Below, piece after piece: positions 25,701-35,381 of a stretch of 64,000 bases of DNA. Position 1 is the first letter of the stretch, and every line of letters starts with the position of its first letter. The stretch is from Streptomyces liliiviolaceus. GTDB lineage: Bacteria; Actinomycetota; Actinomycetes; Streptomycetales; Streptomycetaceae. The stretch is taken from assembly GCF_018070025.1 (NCBI RefSeq), contig NZ_JAGPYQ010000001.1:1364001-1428000 (forward strand), written 5' to 3'. Below the pieces are notes generated by a model, which did no database searches, was not told the origin of the DNA, and worked only from the letters and a program-made list of their open reading frames with translations. The position numbers were made by a program, and so were the translations under genes.

Positions 25701-26783
25701 ATGGGTTCGGTTCGCGTAGCCATCGTCGGCGTGGGCAACTGCGCCGCCTCGCTGGTTCAGGGCGTCGAGTACTACAAGGACGCCGACCCGGCGTCCAAGG
25801 TGCCGGGCCTGATGCACGTCCAGTTCGGCGAGTACCACGTGGGTGACGTCGAGTTCGTCGCCGCCTTCGACGTCGACGCGAAGAAGGTCGGCCTCGACCT
25901 CTCGGACGCCATCGGCGCCAGCGAGAACAACACCATCAAGATCTGCGACGTCCCGAACAAGGGCATCACGGTCCAGCGCGGCCACACCCATGACGGGCTC
26001 GGCAAGTACTACCGCGAGACCATCGAGGAGTCGGCCGAGGCCCCGGTCGACGTCGTCAAGGTCCTCAAGGACCAGCAGGTGGACGTCCTCGTCTGCTACC
26101 TGCCCGTCGGTTCCGAGGACGCGGCGAAGTTCTACGCCCAGTGCGCCATCGACGCCAAGGTCGCGTTCGTCAACGCTCTGCCGGTCTTCATCGCCGGCAC
26201 CAAGGAGTGGGCGGACAAGTTCACCGAGGCGGGCGTCCCGATCGTCGGCGACGACATCAAGTCGCAGGTCGGCGCCACCATCACGCACCGCGTGATGGCG
26301 AAGCTGTTCGAGGACCGCGGTGTCCGTCTTGAGCGCACCATGCAGCTCAACGTCGGCGGCAACATGGACTTCAAGAACATGCTGGAGCGCGACCGCCTGG
26401 AGTCCAAGAAGATCTCCAAGACGCAGGCCGTCACCTCGCAGATCCCCGACCGTGACATGGGCTCGAAGAACGTCCACATCGGTCCCTCGGACTACGTGGC
26501 CTGGCTCGACGACCGCAAGTGGGCCTACGTCCGCCTCGAAGGCCGCGCCTTCGGTGACGTCCCGCTGAACCTGGAGTACAAGCTGGAGGTCTGGGACTCC
26601 CCGAACTCCGCGGGTGTCATCATCGACGCCCTGCGCGCCGCGAAGATCGCCAAGGACCGCGGCATCGGCGGCCCGATCCTCTCCGCGTCGAGCTACTTCA
26701 TGAAGTCCCCGCCGGTCCAGTACTTCGACGACGAGGCGTACGACAACGTCGAGAAGTTCATCAAGGGCGAGGTCGAGCGCTGA
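25701..26783 (+). CDS. ino1: Inositol-3-phosphate synthase
   Basis: A 360-residue NAD-dependent enzyme converting glucose 6-phosphate to myo-inositol 3-phosphate, the precursor of phosphatidylinositol and mycothiol in actinobacteria. The Rossmann motif [16 protein letters not shown] is at residues 5-20, and the family signatures [15 protein letters not shown] near residue 185 and [11 protein letters not shown] near 215 are present. The strong third-position GC bias suggests high expression. ATG 25701 follows AGGGAGC; the frame's start at 25653 overlaps the padR end and was not used. Confidence 0.95.
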   Translation: MGSVRVAIVGVGNCAASLVQGVEYYKDADPASKVPGLMHVQFGEYHVGDVEFVAAFDVDAKKVGLDLSDAIGASENNTIKICDVPNKGITVQRGHTHDGLGKYYRETIEESAEAPVDVVKVLKDQQVDVLVCYLPVGSEDAAKFYAQCAIDAKVAFVNALPVFIAGTKEWADKFTEAGVPIVGDDIKSQVGATITHRVMAKLFEDRGVRLERTMQLNVGGNMDFKNMLERDRLESKKISKTQAVTSQIPDRDMGSKNVHIGPSDYVAWLDDRKWAYVRLEGRAFGDVPLNLEYKLEVWDSPNSAGVIIDALRAAKIAKDRGIGGPILSASSYFMKSPPVQYFDDEAYDNVEKFIKGEVER

Positions 26784-26807
26784 AGGCTCGTTCCGCGCAC
26801 GGCTGTT

Positions 26808-26840
26808 GAGGGTCCCCGGGGCATCGCTCCGGGGACCCTC
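26808..26840 (+). terminator. Hairpin after ino1
   Basis: A perfect 12-bp stem GAGGGTCCCCGG with its complement and a 9-base loop lies 25 bases after the ino1 stop and ends 23 bases before the MFS start. It may attenuate read-through into the MFS gene. Confidence 0.7.
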
Positions 26841-26862
26841 GCCCTGTGCGAGGCTGTAACCC

Positions 26863-28128
26863 ATGGCTGTCGTGAGTGACCTGCGCGTACTCCTGCGCTT
26901 CAGGAACTTCCGGCGTCTGCTCGCCGTCCGGCTGCTGTCGCAGGGCGCCGACGGGGTCTACCAGGTCGCGCTCGCCACCTACGTCGTCTTCTCACCGGAG
27001 AAACAGACCTCGGCCGCCGCGATCGCCTCCGCGATGGCGGTCCTGCTCCTCCCGTACTCCCTCGTCGGCCCCTTCGCAGGCGTCCTCCTGGACCGCTGGA
27101 GACGCCGCCAGGTCTTTCTGTACGGGAACCTGCTGCGGGCGCTCCTGGCGGCTCTGACGGCCGTTCTGATGCTCAGCGGTGTACCGGACTGGCTCTTCTA
27201 CGCCTCCGCGCTGTGCGTGACCGCCGTCAACCGGTTCGTGCTCGCGGGTCTGTCCGCCGCCCTGCCCCGCGTGGTCGACTCCGAGCGTTTGGTGATGGCG
27301 AACTCCCTGTCGCCCACGGCCGGAACACTCGCGGCGACCCTCGGCGGCGGCGTCGCCTTCGTCGTACGCCTCGTGGGCTCCGACTCCGACGCGGTGGTCG
27401 TCCTCGTGGGAGCGGCCCTGTACGTGTGCTCCGCGCTCGCCTCGCTGCGACTGGCCCCGGATCTGCTGGGCCCCGAACGGCAGTCGGCGCGGCCACGGCT
27501 GAGGACGGCCGTGCTCGGCACGGCGCGGGGCCTCGCGTCGGGCGTACGCCATCTGACCGAGCCCGCGCGCCGCGAGGCCGCCTGGGCGCTGGCCGCGATG
27601 ACCCTGATGCGGTTCTGCTACGGCGCGCTGACGGTCATGGTGCTGATGCTCTGCCGGTACGCCTGGTCGTCCGGCCCCGACGACGACGGGCTCGCCCTGC
27701 TCGGCCTGGCCGTGGGGATCTCCGGAGCGGGTTTCTTCGCCGCGGCCGTGCTGACACCGGCGGGCGCGAACCGGCTCGGCCCCGGCGGCTGGATCATCGC
27801 CTGCGCGGCCGTCGCCGCGGTCCTGGAACCGGCGCTCGGCCTCTCGTTCTCGGAAGTTCCCCTCCTGATCGCGGCCTTCGTCCTGGGTCTGACCACCCAG
27901 GGGGCGAAGATCGCCACCGACACGGTCGTCCAGTCGTCCGTCGAGGACGGCTTCCGTGGCCGGATCTTCGCCGTCTACGACGTCCTGTTCAACGTCGCCT
28001 TCGTGGGCGCCGCGGGAGTGGCCGCCCTGATGCTGCCTCCTGACGGTCGATCCGTGCCGCTTGTGGTCACGGTGGCCGTTATCTACGGGGCGGTTGCTGC
28101 CGCTATGGCCCGTTTCGAGCGCCAGTAA
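26863..28128 (+). CDS. MFS transporter
   Basis: A 421-residue major facilitator with about 12 hydrophobic segments. Motif A-like LLDRWRRRQVFLYGN falls between helices 2 and 3 near residue 75, and RNFRRLLAVRLLSQGADGVYQVALATYVVF forms the N-terminal helix. The overall form resembles the MFS_3/enterobactin-exporter-like set. The position in the padR-ino1 cluster is conserved in Streptomyces, but there is no evidence that it moves inositol. ATG 26863 follows the ino1 hairpin. Confidence 0.85.
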   Translation: MAVVSDLRVLLRFRNFRRLLAVRLLSQGADGVYQVALATYVVFSPEKQTSAAAIASAMAVLLLPYSLVGPFAGVLLDRWRRRQVFLYGNLLRALLAALTAVLMLSGVPDWLFYASALCVTAVNRFVLAGLSAALPRVVDSERLVMANSLSPTAGTLAATLGGGVAFVVRLVGSDSDAVVVLVGAALYVCSALASLRLAPDLLGPERQSARPRLRTAVLGTARGLASGVRHLTEPARREAAWALAAMTLMRFCYGALTVMVLMLCRYAWSSGPDDDGLALLGLAVGISGAGFFAAAVLTPAGANRLGPGGWIIACAAVAAVLEPALGLSFSEVPLLIAAFVLGLTTQGAKIATDTVVQSSVEDGFRGRIFAVYDVLFNVAFVGAAGVAALMLPPDGRSVPLVVTVAVIYGAVAAAMARFERQ

Positions 28129-28242
28129 GTGTCACATCAAGGACACAGAGACACTCCGGGCTACGGAGTTGTCAGTGGGGCCAGATAGCTTACGTGGGTC
28201 TTATTTCGCGCCAAGCGCTCCACGTTCGAGGGGGACCCCCAA

Positions 28243-28734
28243 GTGACCACGCCGCCGCCGCAGGGCCAGAATCCGTTCGCTCAGGGCCAGCCGGCCGAGG
28301 GAAATCCCTACGGGCAGCAGCAGCCGCCCCAGGGCAACCCCTACGGCCAGCAGCCCCCGCAGGGCTACCCGCAGCACCCGAACGCTCCCTACGCCCCGGT
28401 CACGCCCGAGCCGCCGAAGCGCAACCTGAAGAAGTACCTGCGCTTCGCCATCCCGGTCGTCGTCCTCATAGTCGCCGTGGGCGGCTGGATCGCGAGCCGC
28501 GACGACGCGTCGAGCGCCAAGGTCGGCGACTGCATGAGCATCGGTAACCCGAACAGCACCACCGACCCGGAGCTTGAGGTCGTGGACTGCGGCGACTCCA
28601 AGGCCGCGTACAAGGTCGAGCAGAAGAAGAGCGACAACTCCGGCTGCGACCGCACCAAGTACGCCGAGTACACCGAGACCGGCGGCAGCAGTGACTTCAC
28701 CCTCTGCCTGTCGGAGTACTCCGCGAAGAAGTAA
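28243..28734 (+). CDS. Small Pro/Gln-rich membrane-anchored protein (LppU/SCO3897-type)
   Basis: A 163-residue protein. Residues 1-60 are disordered with Q-rich NPYGQQQPPQG-like repeats; a single membrane segment spans about 66-85; the exported C-terminus (about 90-163) has four cysteines in VGDCMSIG, VVDCGDS, NSGCDRT and TLCLSEY, suggesting two disulfides. This matches the LppU-like actinobacterial family of unknown role. The start is GTG 28243 in CCCAAGTGACC; a purine-rich GAGGGGGACC lies upstream. It closes the padR-ino1-MFS series. Confidence 0.78.
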   Translation: MTTPPPQGQNPFAQGQPAEGNPYGQQQPPQGNPYGQQPPQGYPQHPNAPYAPVTPEPPKRNLKKYLRFAIPVVVLIVAVGGWIASRDDASSAKVGDCMSIGNPNSTTDPELEVVDCGDSKAAYKVEQKKSDNSGCDRTKYAEYTETGGSSDFTLCLSEYSAKK

Positions 28735-28740
28735 GAGCCT

Positions 28741-28792
28741 GGATACGCCGAGGGCCGTTGTTTCACGTGAAACAACGGCCCTCGGCGTATCC
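28741..28792 (+). terminator. 52-bp perfect palindrome with parS at its centre
   Basis: Two 26-bp arms match perfectly without spacer, starting six bases after the LppU-like stop. The central 14 bp are parS. The position and GC-rich stem fit a terminator. Confidence 0.82.
28760..28773. other. parS: parS site
   Basis: Perfect GTTTCACGTGAAAC at the dyad centre of the 52-bp palindrome; 55 bp from the next parS. Confidence 0.95.
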
Positions 28793-28799
28793 GGCTCAC

Positions 28800-28843
28800 A
28801 TCGGCCGGGGTGATGTTTCACGTGAAACATCACCCCGGCCGAT
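28800..28843 (-). terminator. 44-bp perfect palindrome with parS at its centre
   Basis: Two 22-bp arms match perfectly without spacer, just downstream of the pcnA stop on the minus strand. The sequence outside parS differs from that of the neighbouring palindrome, so this is not a simple duplication. Confidence 0.82.
28815..28828. other. parS: parS site
   Basis: Perfect GTTTCACGTGAAAC at the dyad centre of the 44-bp palindrome. Confidence 0.95.
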
Positions 28844-28858
28844 CGCGCTCGCGTGCTC

Positions 28859-30325
28859 TCAGCTCTGCTCCGCCCACCACTCCTTGAGAGCCGACACCGC
28901 GGCGTCGTACTCCATCGGCCCGTTCTCCAGACGCAGTTCCAACAGGAACTTGTAGGCCTGCCCGATGGCCGGGCCCGGTCCGATGTCCAGGACCTTCATG
29001 ATCTGGTTGCCGTCGAGGTCCGGACGGATCGCGTCCAGCTCCTCCTGCTCCTGGAGCTGGGCGACGCGCTCCTCCAGACCGTCGTAGGCGCGGGAGAGGG
29101 CGCTGGCCTTGCGCTTGTTCCGTGTCGTGCAGTCGGAGCGGGTCAGCTTGTGGAGCCGGCCGAGGAGCGGGCCCGCGTCACGGACATAGCGGCGGACGGC
29201 CGAGTCGGTCCACTCCCCGGTGCCATAGCCGTGGAAGCGCAGATGCAGCTCGACCAGGCGCGAGACATCCTTCACCAGCTCGTTGGAGTACTTGAGCGCG
29301 GTCATCCGCTTCTTGGTCATCTTCGCCCCCACCACCTCGTGGTGGTGGAAGGAGACCCGCCCGTCCTCCTCGAAGCGACGCGTCCGCGGCTTGCCGATGT
29401 CGTGCAGCAGCGCGGCCAGACGCAGGGTGAGGTCCGGGCCGTTCTCCTCCAGCGCCATCGCCTGCTCCAGGACGATCAGCGAGTGGTCGTAGACGTCCTT
29501 GTGCCGGTGGTGCTCGTCCCGCTCCAGACGCAACGCGGGCAGCTCGGGCAGCACGCGGTCGGCGAGCCCCGTGTCGACGAGCAGCGTCAGTCCCTTGCGC
29601 GGGTACGCGGAGAGGATCAGCTTGTTCAGTTCCTCACGCACACGCTCGGCCGAGACGATCTCGATGCGGTCGGCCATGGCCTTCATCGCCGCGACGACCT
29701 CCGGCGCCACCTCGAAGTCGAGCTGCGCCCCGAAGCGCGCCGCCCGCATCATCCGCAGCGGGTCGTCGGAGAAGGACGACTCGGGGGTCCCCGGAGTCCG
29801 CAGGACACGGGCCGCGAGATCACCGAGCCCGCCGTGTGGATCGATGAACTTCTTCTCGGGAAGCGCCACGGCCATCGCGTTCACCGTGAAGTCACGGCGG
29901 ACCAGGTCTTCCTCGATGGAGTCTCCGTAGGACACCTCGGGCTTGCGCGAGGACCGGTCGTACGCCTCAGAGCGGTAGGTCGTCACCTCGATCTCGAAGC
30001 TCTGCACGACATCACCGACGCGTGCTTCCTTCTGCGCCCCCACCGTGCCGAAGGCGATACCGACCTCCCACAGCGAGTCGGCCCAGGGCCGCATGATCTT
30101 CAGTACGTCCTCGGGGCGGGCGTCGGTCGTGAAGTCCAGATCGTTGCCGAGCCGGCCGAGCAGGGCGTCCCGGACCGAGCCGCCGACGAGGGCGAGAGAG
30201 AACCCGGCCTCCTGGAAACGGCGGGCCAGCTCATCGGCGACGGGGGACACCCGCAGCAGCTCGCTCACCGCGCGGCTCTGCACCTGGCTCAGGGCACTGG
30301 GACTGTCTTCGTTGGCGTTCGACAC
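28859..30325 (-). CDS. pcnA: CCA tRNA nucleotidyltransferase / poly(A) polymerase family
   Basis: About 488 residues. The nucleotidyltransferase head domain carries LVGGSVRDALLGRLGNDLDFTTDARP (about residues 43-68), with the metal-binding DxD in DLDFT. An HD domain follows with LAALLHDIGKPRTRR near residue 285 and HHHEVVGAKM near 305. The head-plus-HD arrangement is the actinobacterial CCA-adding type that repairs tRNA 3' ends. The start is uncertain: GTG 30325 matches the usual N-terminus (SNANEDSPSALSQVQ), while the frame remains open to GTG 30400; neither has a clear ribosome-binding site. It diverges from the DUF6049 gene. Confidence 0.92.
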   Translation of the reverse strand: MSNANEDSPSALSQVQSRAVSELLRVSPVADELARRFQEAGFSLALVGGSVRDALLGRLGNDLDFTTDARPEDVLKIMRPWADSLWEVGIAFGTVGAQKEARVGDVVQSFEIEVTTYRSEAYDRSSRKPEVSYGDSIEEDLVRRDFTVNAMAVALPEKKFIDPHGGLGDLAARVLRTPGTPESSFSDDPLRMMRAARFGAQLDFEVAPEVVAAMKAMADRIEIVSAERVREELNKLILSAYPRKGLTLLVDTGLADRVLPELPALRLERDEHHRHKDVYDHSLIVLEQAMALEENGPDLTLRLAALLHDIGKPRTRRFEEDGRVSFHHHEVVGAKMTKKRMTALKYSNELVKDVSRLVELHLRFHGYGTGEWTDSAVRRYVRDAGPLLGRLHKLTRSDCTTRNKRKASALSRAYDGLEERVAQLQEQEELDAIRPDLDGNQIMKVLDIGPGPAIGQAYKFLLELRLENGPMEYDAAVSALKEWWAEQS

Positions 30326-30561
30326 AACAGAAAAGGTTACGTGGCCCCGATGCCCGAGGGCGCCTTCATTAAAAGTGCACAGGTCCCTCGCCTTGTTCAC
30401 GGTGGGGACACTGCCCTAGATACGGCCACATAGAGGGACAGCCGGGTCTCTTCTTCCGATCTTGTGGAGCGGACCGCGGCACTTACCCTCGGCGCGCATC
30501 GTTACCATGCGTGGACGCACATTCCGACGACCACTGACGACGACGAGGGACGGGCGAGCGC

Positions 30562-33000
30562 GTGGCCGAGGCGGCAGACTTCCAGGGGACCAGTCCCTCA
30601 CCTGCCCGCCGGTGGCTTCGGCGCACCGGAGCGGTGCTTGCCGGGGCGCCTCTGCTGGCCGGCGTCCTACAACTGCCCACTTCTTCGTCCTCGTATGCCG
30701 CTGAGCCCAGCGCAGCTGCGGAGGCCACCGGCTCCCGTACGGTCGACGTCTCGCTCGACTCGCTCAGCCCCAGCGTCCCGTCCGACGGTGACACGCTCAC
30801 CGTCTCCGGCAGGATCGTCAACAAGGGCAAGCAGGCGGTCACCGCCGCTCACGTCGGACTCCGGGTGGGTCCGACGCTGAACGGCCGCTCGGCCATCGAC
30901 GACGCCGCCAAGAGCAACCCCTACGCGGGCTCCGAGGTCGGTGGCAAGTACGTGGCCGAGTTCGAGAGGCTGGCGCCGGGCGTCCCGCAGACGTTCAGCA
31001 TCTCCGTCCCCGTCGACAAGCTGGACCTCGGCTCCGACGGCGTCTATCAGCTCGGTGTCACGCTCACCGGCCGGACCACCGCCGCGGCGTACGACCAGAT
31101 CCTCGGTATCGAGCGGACCTTCCTCCCGTGGCAGGAGGACGCCGCGGACTCGAAGACCAGGACCACCTACCTCTGGCCGCTGATCTCGACCTCCCACATG
31201 ACGGCCGAGACGGGTTCGAACGAGCAGCAGACCCCCGTCTTCGCGGACGACGACGCCCTGGCCGCCGAGCTCTCCCCCGGTGGCCGTCTGGAACAGCTCC
31301 TCAGCCTCGGCAAGGACCTCGACATCACCTGGGTCATCGACCCTGACCTGCTCGCCTCCGTCGACGCCATGACCCGCAGCTACCGGGTCCAGGTGAACGG
31401 CTCCAGCCAGACCACCACGGCCGGCACGCACCAGGCGGTGGCCAAGCAGTGGCTCAGCAAGCTGGAGAAGGCGGTCGAGGGCGAGGAGGTCGTCGCCCTC
31501 CCCTTCGCCGACCCGGACCTGGCGTCGCTGGCCCACCACGGCACGAAGGTGACCGGGTCCCTGAGCCATCTCAAGGACGCCACCACCGCGGCTGCGATCA
31601 CCGTGGAGGCGGTCCTCCATGTGACCCCCAGCACGGAGTACGCCTGGCCCGTGAGCGGAGCGATCGACCCGTCGATCGTCAAGGTCGCGACCTCGGCCGG
31701 CGCCGACACGGTGCTCGCCCGCAGCGACAGCCTCCAGGAGACCGGCGCCCTCCCGTACACGCCCTCGGCGGCCCGGCCGATCGGCGGCGGCACCACGGCG
31801 GTCGTCGCGGACGCCCGTCTGTCGACGGCTTTCCAGGGCGACATGACGGTGGCCGGCAACTCCACGCTCGCCGTGCAGCGGTTCCTCGCGCAGAGCCTGA
31901 TGCTCAACCGCCAGGCGCCCGACAAGCAGCGCACCGCCGTGGTCGCCCCGCAGCGCATGCCGACCGCCAGCCAGGCCCAGACGATGGCGCAGGCACTGAC
32001 AGCGCTCCAGGGCGGGAACTGGTCGGAGTCGGCCGAGCTGGCCGCGGCCACCAAGGCCAAGCCGGACGCGGGTGCCACCACCCGGGTGCCGTCGGCGTCC
32101 GCGTACCCCCGCTCCCTGGCCAAGCAGGAACTGCCGGAAGAGGCCTTCGCGCGGATCGAGGAGACACAGAGGAAGCTCAACAGCTTCCAGGTGGTCCTCT
32201 CCGACAAGTCCCGGGTGGTCACCCCCTTCGGGCGGGCCATGGACCGGTCGATGTCCACCTCCTGGCGCGGCCGTGCCGACGAGGCGGAGGCGTACCGCGA
32301 GGGTGTGCTGAACTACCTCATCGGCCTCACCGAGGGCGTCGGGCTGATCGACAAGTCCGAGGCCAAGCTCTCGGGCCGCAGCGCCACGATCCCGGTCACC
32401 GTGCAGAACAACCTCGTCCAGGGCGTCGACCACCTGGTGCTGCGTCTCACCTCCACACAGCCGAGCCGCCTCAGCATCGGGGACGGTGCCTTCCAGGAGC
32501 AGCCGGTCGCGGTCGCGGGCGGGCACAGCCAGTCGGTGAAGTTCACCACCAACGCCCACGCGAACGGCCGGGCCGGGGTGATCGCCCAGCTGTACACCGA
32601 GGACGGCCAGGCGTACGGACCCGCGGTCGCCTTCGATGTGAAGGTCACCGAGATCACCGCCACGGTGATGCTGGTCATCGCCGGCGGTGTCCTGCTGCTC
32701 GTGCTCGCCGGGTTCCGGATGTACACGCAGCGCAAGCGGGAGGCCGCCCGCCAGGCCGCGCTGGAGAAGGACGCCGTCCCCACGGACGACCCGGCGGAGA
32801 GCGCCTCCGCCACCGATGCGGAGAGCACCGACGCGAAGAACGCCGACACGGAGAGCGCGGACGGGACGGAGGGCGGTCACGACCGGGCGTCCACGACCGG
32901 ATCGAGCGCACCCGACCCGGAGCACCCGAGTGACCCTTCACCGGACACCGCACCGGAAATCACCGACCCGTCCGGCACGGGTGAGAGAGTGGACCGTTGA
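30562..33000 (+). CDS. DUF6049 family exported membrane protein
   Basis: An 812-residue protein. A signal/anchor lies near residues 17-35 (RTGAVLAGAPLLAGVLQLP). The large extracytoplasmic part begins with an Ig-like segment (SVPSDGDTLTVSGRIVNKG) and continues to about residue 700. One C-terminal membrane helix (about 700-718, VMLVIAGGVLLLVLAGF) is followed by a charged cytosolic tail rich in Ala/Asp/Glu/Ser. The position before murJ matches Rv3909 of M. tuberculosis. Function is unknown, but the fixed linkage to murJ suggests a role with lipid II transport or wall assembly. GTG 30562 follows GGGACGGGCGAGC, a weak site. Confidence 0.82.
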   Translation: MAEAADFQGTSPSPARRWLRRTGAVLAGAPLLAGVLQLPTSSSSYAAEPSAAAEATGSRTVDVSLDSLSPSVPSDGDTLTVSGRIVNKGKQAVTAAHVGLRVGPTLNGRSAIDDAAKSNPYAGSEVGGKYVAEFERLAPGVPQTFSISVPVDKLDLGSDGVYQLGVTLTGRTTAAAYDQILGIERTFLPWQEDAADSKTRTTYLWPLISTSHMTAETGSNEQQTPVFADDDALAAELSPGGRLEQLLSLGKDLDITWVIDPDLLASVDAMTRSYRVQVNGSSQTTTAGTHQAVAKQWLSKLEKAVEGEEVVALPFADPDLASLAHHGTKVTGSLSHLKDATTAAAITVEAVLHVTPSTEYAWPVSGAIDPSIVKVATSAGADTVLARSDSLQETGALPYTPSAARPIGGGTTAVVADARLSTAFQGDMTVAGNSTLAVQRFLAQSLMLNRQAPDKQRTAVVAPQRMPTASQAQTMAQALTALQGGNWSESAELAAATKAKPDAGATTRVPSASAYPRSLAKQELPEEAFARIEETQRKLNSFQVVLSDKSRVVTPFGRAMDRSMSTSWRGRADEAEAYREGVLNYLIGLTEGVGLIDKSEAKLSGRSATIPVTVQNNLVQGVDHLVLRLTSTQPSRLSIGDGAFQEQPVAVAGGHSQSVKFTTNAHANGRAGVIAQLYTEDGQAYGPAVAFDVKVTEITATVMLVIAGGVLLLVLAGFRMYTQRKREAARQAALEKDAVPTDDPAESASATDAESTDAKNADTESADGTEGGHDRASTTGSSAPDPEHPSDPSPDTAPEITDPSGTGERVDR

Positions 33001-33046
33001 GCGATGTCGTGGCCGGTGGGCCCGGGGACGATGAGGTGGGGTAACC

Positions 33047-35263
33047 ATGAACGCGCCGTACGACGGTGACCGCGGTCAGGGCGCGGGAGGCTCCGGCCAC
33101 CCCGACGGCCCGCCGCAGGGCCCGCCGGAACCTGGCGAGGTGCCTCCGCAGCCCGCGGCCGAGGTGTACTTCCAGGACGCCTACGCCCAGGATCCCTACC
33201 GGGCCCAGGACCTGTCCGCCCAGGACCCGGTCACCGAGGCCCTCTACGACCGCGCCGCGCATCCTCCGCCGCCGCCCGGCACGTACCCGCCCCAGCCTCC
33301 GCTCTATGCCCAGCCGCCCCAGTCCCCGTACGCCCCGGATCCCCGGGTGTGGGCGCAGACCCCGGCGCCCGAGCCGGAGGGCCCCACCCAGTACCTGCCC
33401 TACGGGGACGATCCCCGGACGACGCAGTTCGTGGGTGTCGACGACCTGGTGACCCAGGCCGGCGAGGAGCGCCACGAGCCGGACGCGTTCGCCCATCTCT
33501 TCCAGGACCAGCAGCAGGGCGGCGTCCAGCCCCCCGCCGGGCCGCCCAGCGTTCCCCCGCCCGCGCGGGAGCCCGCTGCTGCCACCACCACGGCGCCTCC
33601 CGCGCCGGCCGCCGCCCCCGCCAAGAAGTCCGGGGGCCGTGCGTCGGGGCTGCTGAAGTCGAGCGCCCTGATGGCGGCCGGCACCATGGTGTCCCGTCTC
33701 ACCGGCTTCATCCGCTCCGCGCTGATCGTCGCCGCGCTGGGCGTCGGCCTCCTCGGTGACACCTTCCAGGTCGCCTACCAGCTGCCGACGATGATCTACA
33801 TCCTCACCGTCGGCGGCGGCCTCAACTCCGTCTTCGTACCGCAGCTCGTACGTGCCATGAAGGACGACGAGGACGGCGGGGAGGCCTACGCCAACCGTCT
33901 GCTGACCCTCGTCATCGTGGTGCTCGGCGCCCTCACCGCACTCGCGGTGCTCGCCGCGCCCCTCCTGGTCCGCGCACTGTCGGCACCTGTGGCGGGCAAC
34001 GCGGCGGCCAACGACGTCGCCGTCACCTTCGCCCGCTACTTCCTGCCCACGATCTTCTTCATGGGCATCCACGTGGTGATGGGTCAGATCCTCAACGCGC
34101 GCGGGAAGTTCGGCGCGATGATGTGGACCCCGGTCCTCAACAACATCGTCATCATCGTGACGCTCGGACTGTTCATCTGGGTGTACGGCACCGCGAGCAG
34201 CTCCGGCATGAAGGCCTCGACCATCCCGCCGGAGGGCGAGCAACTGCTCGGCGTCGGCGTCCTGCTCGGCCTCGTCGTCCAGGCCCTCGCGATGATCCCC
34301 TACCTCCGCGAGACCGGCTTCCGGCTGCGGCTGCGCTTCGACTGGAAGGGCCACGGACTCGGCAAGGCGGCGATGCTCGCCAAGTGGACCGTGCTCTTCG
34401 TCCTCGCCAACCAGGCGGGCGCGATCGTCGTGACCCAGCTGTCCACCGCGGCGGGCAAGGACTCGCCGGTCGACGGCACCGGTTTCGCCGCCTACGCCAA
34501 CGCCCAACTCATCTGGGGTCTCCCGCAGGCCATCATCACGGTCTCCCTGATGGCCGCCCTGCTGCCGCGGCTCGCGCGCTCCGCCCACGAGGGCGACACC
34601 GGCGCCGTACGCGACGACATCTCCCAGGGGCTGCGTACGACGGCCGTGGCGATCGTGCCGATCTCCTTCGGCTTCGTCGCACTGGGCGTCCCGATGTGCA
34701 CGCTGATGTTCGGCGCCTCCGGGACCAGCGAGGCCACGAACATGGGCTTCATGCTGATGGCCTTCGGCATCGGCCTGATCCCCTACTCGGTCCAGTACGT
34801 GGTGCTGCGAGCCTTCTACGCGTACGAGGACACCCGCACTCCCTTCTACAACACGGTCATCGTGGCGATCGTCAACGCCAGTGCCTCCGCGCTCTGTTTC
34901 CTTCTGCTTCCTCCGCGCTGGGCGGTGGCGGGCATGGCCGCCTCGTACGGTCTCGCCTACGCCATCGGCGTCGGGGTCGCGTGGCGGCGGCTGAGCAAGC
35001 GGCTGGGCGGCGACCTGGACGGCGGACGCGTCCTGCGCACCTACGCGCGGCTCGCGATCGCCGCGGTACCGGCCGCGCTGCTCAGCGGCGCGGCCTGCTA
35101 CGGAATCAGCAAGTCGCTGGGACAGGGCGCCGGAGGCTCGCTCATCGCCCTGGTCGTCGGTGGTGTCGTACTGCTCGGAGTCTTCTTCGTCGCGGCGCGA
35201 CGGATGCGCATCGAGGAACTGAACGGAATGGTGGGCATGGTCCGCGGGCGCCTTGGGCGCTGA
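33047..35263 (+). CDS. murJ: Lipid II flippase MurJ (MviN family)
   Basis: A 738-residue polytopic protein. The first about 195 residues form a Pro/Gln-rich cytosolic extension with repeated QDPY/AQDP units. The MOP-superfamily core starts with KSSALMAAGTMVSRLTGFIRSALIVAALG (about 203-232) and has roughly 14 helices, with family motifs GGGLNSVFVPQLVRA and VLRAFYAYEDTRTPFYNT. It moves lipid-linked wall precursor across the membrane. The following gene encodes the pseudokinase-like protein that is fused to this domain in mycobacteria. The C-terminus here ends soon after the last helix, consistent with a split. Confidence 0.95.
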   Translation: MNAPYDGDRGQGAGGSGHPDGPPQGPPEPGEVPPQPAAEVYFQDAYAQDPYRAQDLSAQDPVTEALYDRAAHPPPPPGTYPPQPPLYAQPPQSPYAPDPRVWAQTPAPEPEGPTQYLPYGDDPRTTQFVGVDDLVTQAGEERHEPDAFAHLFQDQQQGGVQPPAGPPSVPPPAREPAAATTTAPPAPAAAPAKKSGGRASGLLKSSALMAAGTMVSRLTGFIRSALIVAALGVGLLGDTFQVAYQLPTMIYILTVGGGLNSVFVPQLVRAMKDDEDGGEAYANRLLTLVIVVLGALTALAVLAAPLLVRALSAPVAGNAAANDVAVTFARYFLPTIFFMGIHVVMGQILNARGKFGAMMWTPVLNNIVIIVTLGLFIWVYGTASSSGMKASTIPPEGEQLLGVGVLLGLVVQALAMIPYLRETGFRLRLRFDWKGHGLGKAAMLAKWTVLFVLANQAGAIVVTQLSTAAGKDSPVDGTGFAAYANAQLIWGLPQAIITVSLMAALLPRLARSAHEGDTGAVRDDISQGLRTTAVAIVPISFGFVALGVPMCTLMFGASGTSEATNMGFMLMAFGIGLIPYSVQYVVLRAFYAYEDTRTPFYNTVIVAIVNASASALCFLLLPPRWAVAGMAASYGLAYAIGVGVAWRRLSKRLGGDLDGGRVLRTYARLAIAAVPAALLSGAACYGISKSLGQGAGGSLIALVVGGVVLLGVFFVAARRMRIEELNGMVGMVRGRLGR

Positions 35264-35381
35264 GAGCGGGGTAGGCGCACAACCATCGTCCGCGACCGCG
35301 TGTCGTGCAGAGGGACGGACTGTGGGCACAATTGGCTTTGGCGTCGGAGAGCGCGCAACGAATGGGGAGGCAGGAGCGACG

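Noticed and set aside
10454..28843. Repeated GTTTCACGTGAAAC palindromes considered as a mobile repeat or CRISPR-like element
   Set aside because: There is no regular array with spacers; the 14-bp core matches the ParB site and flanks are unrelated.
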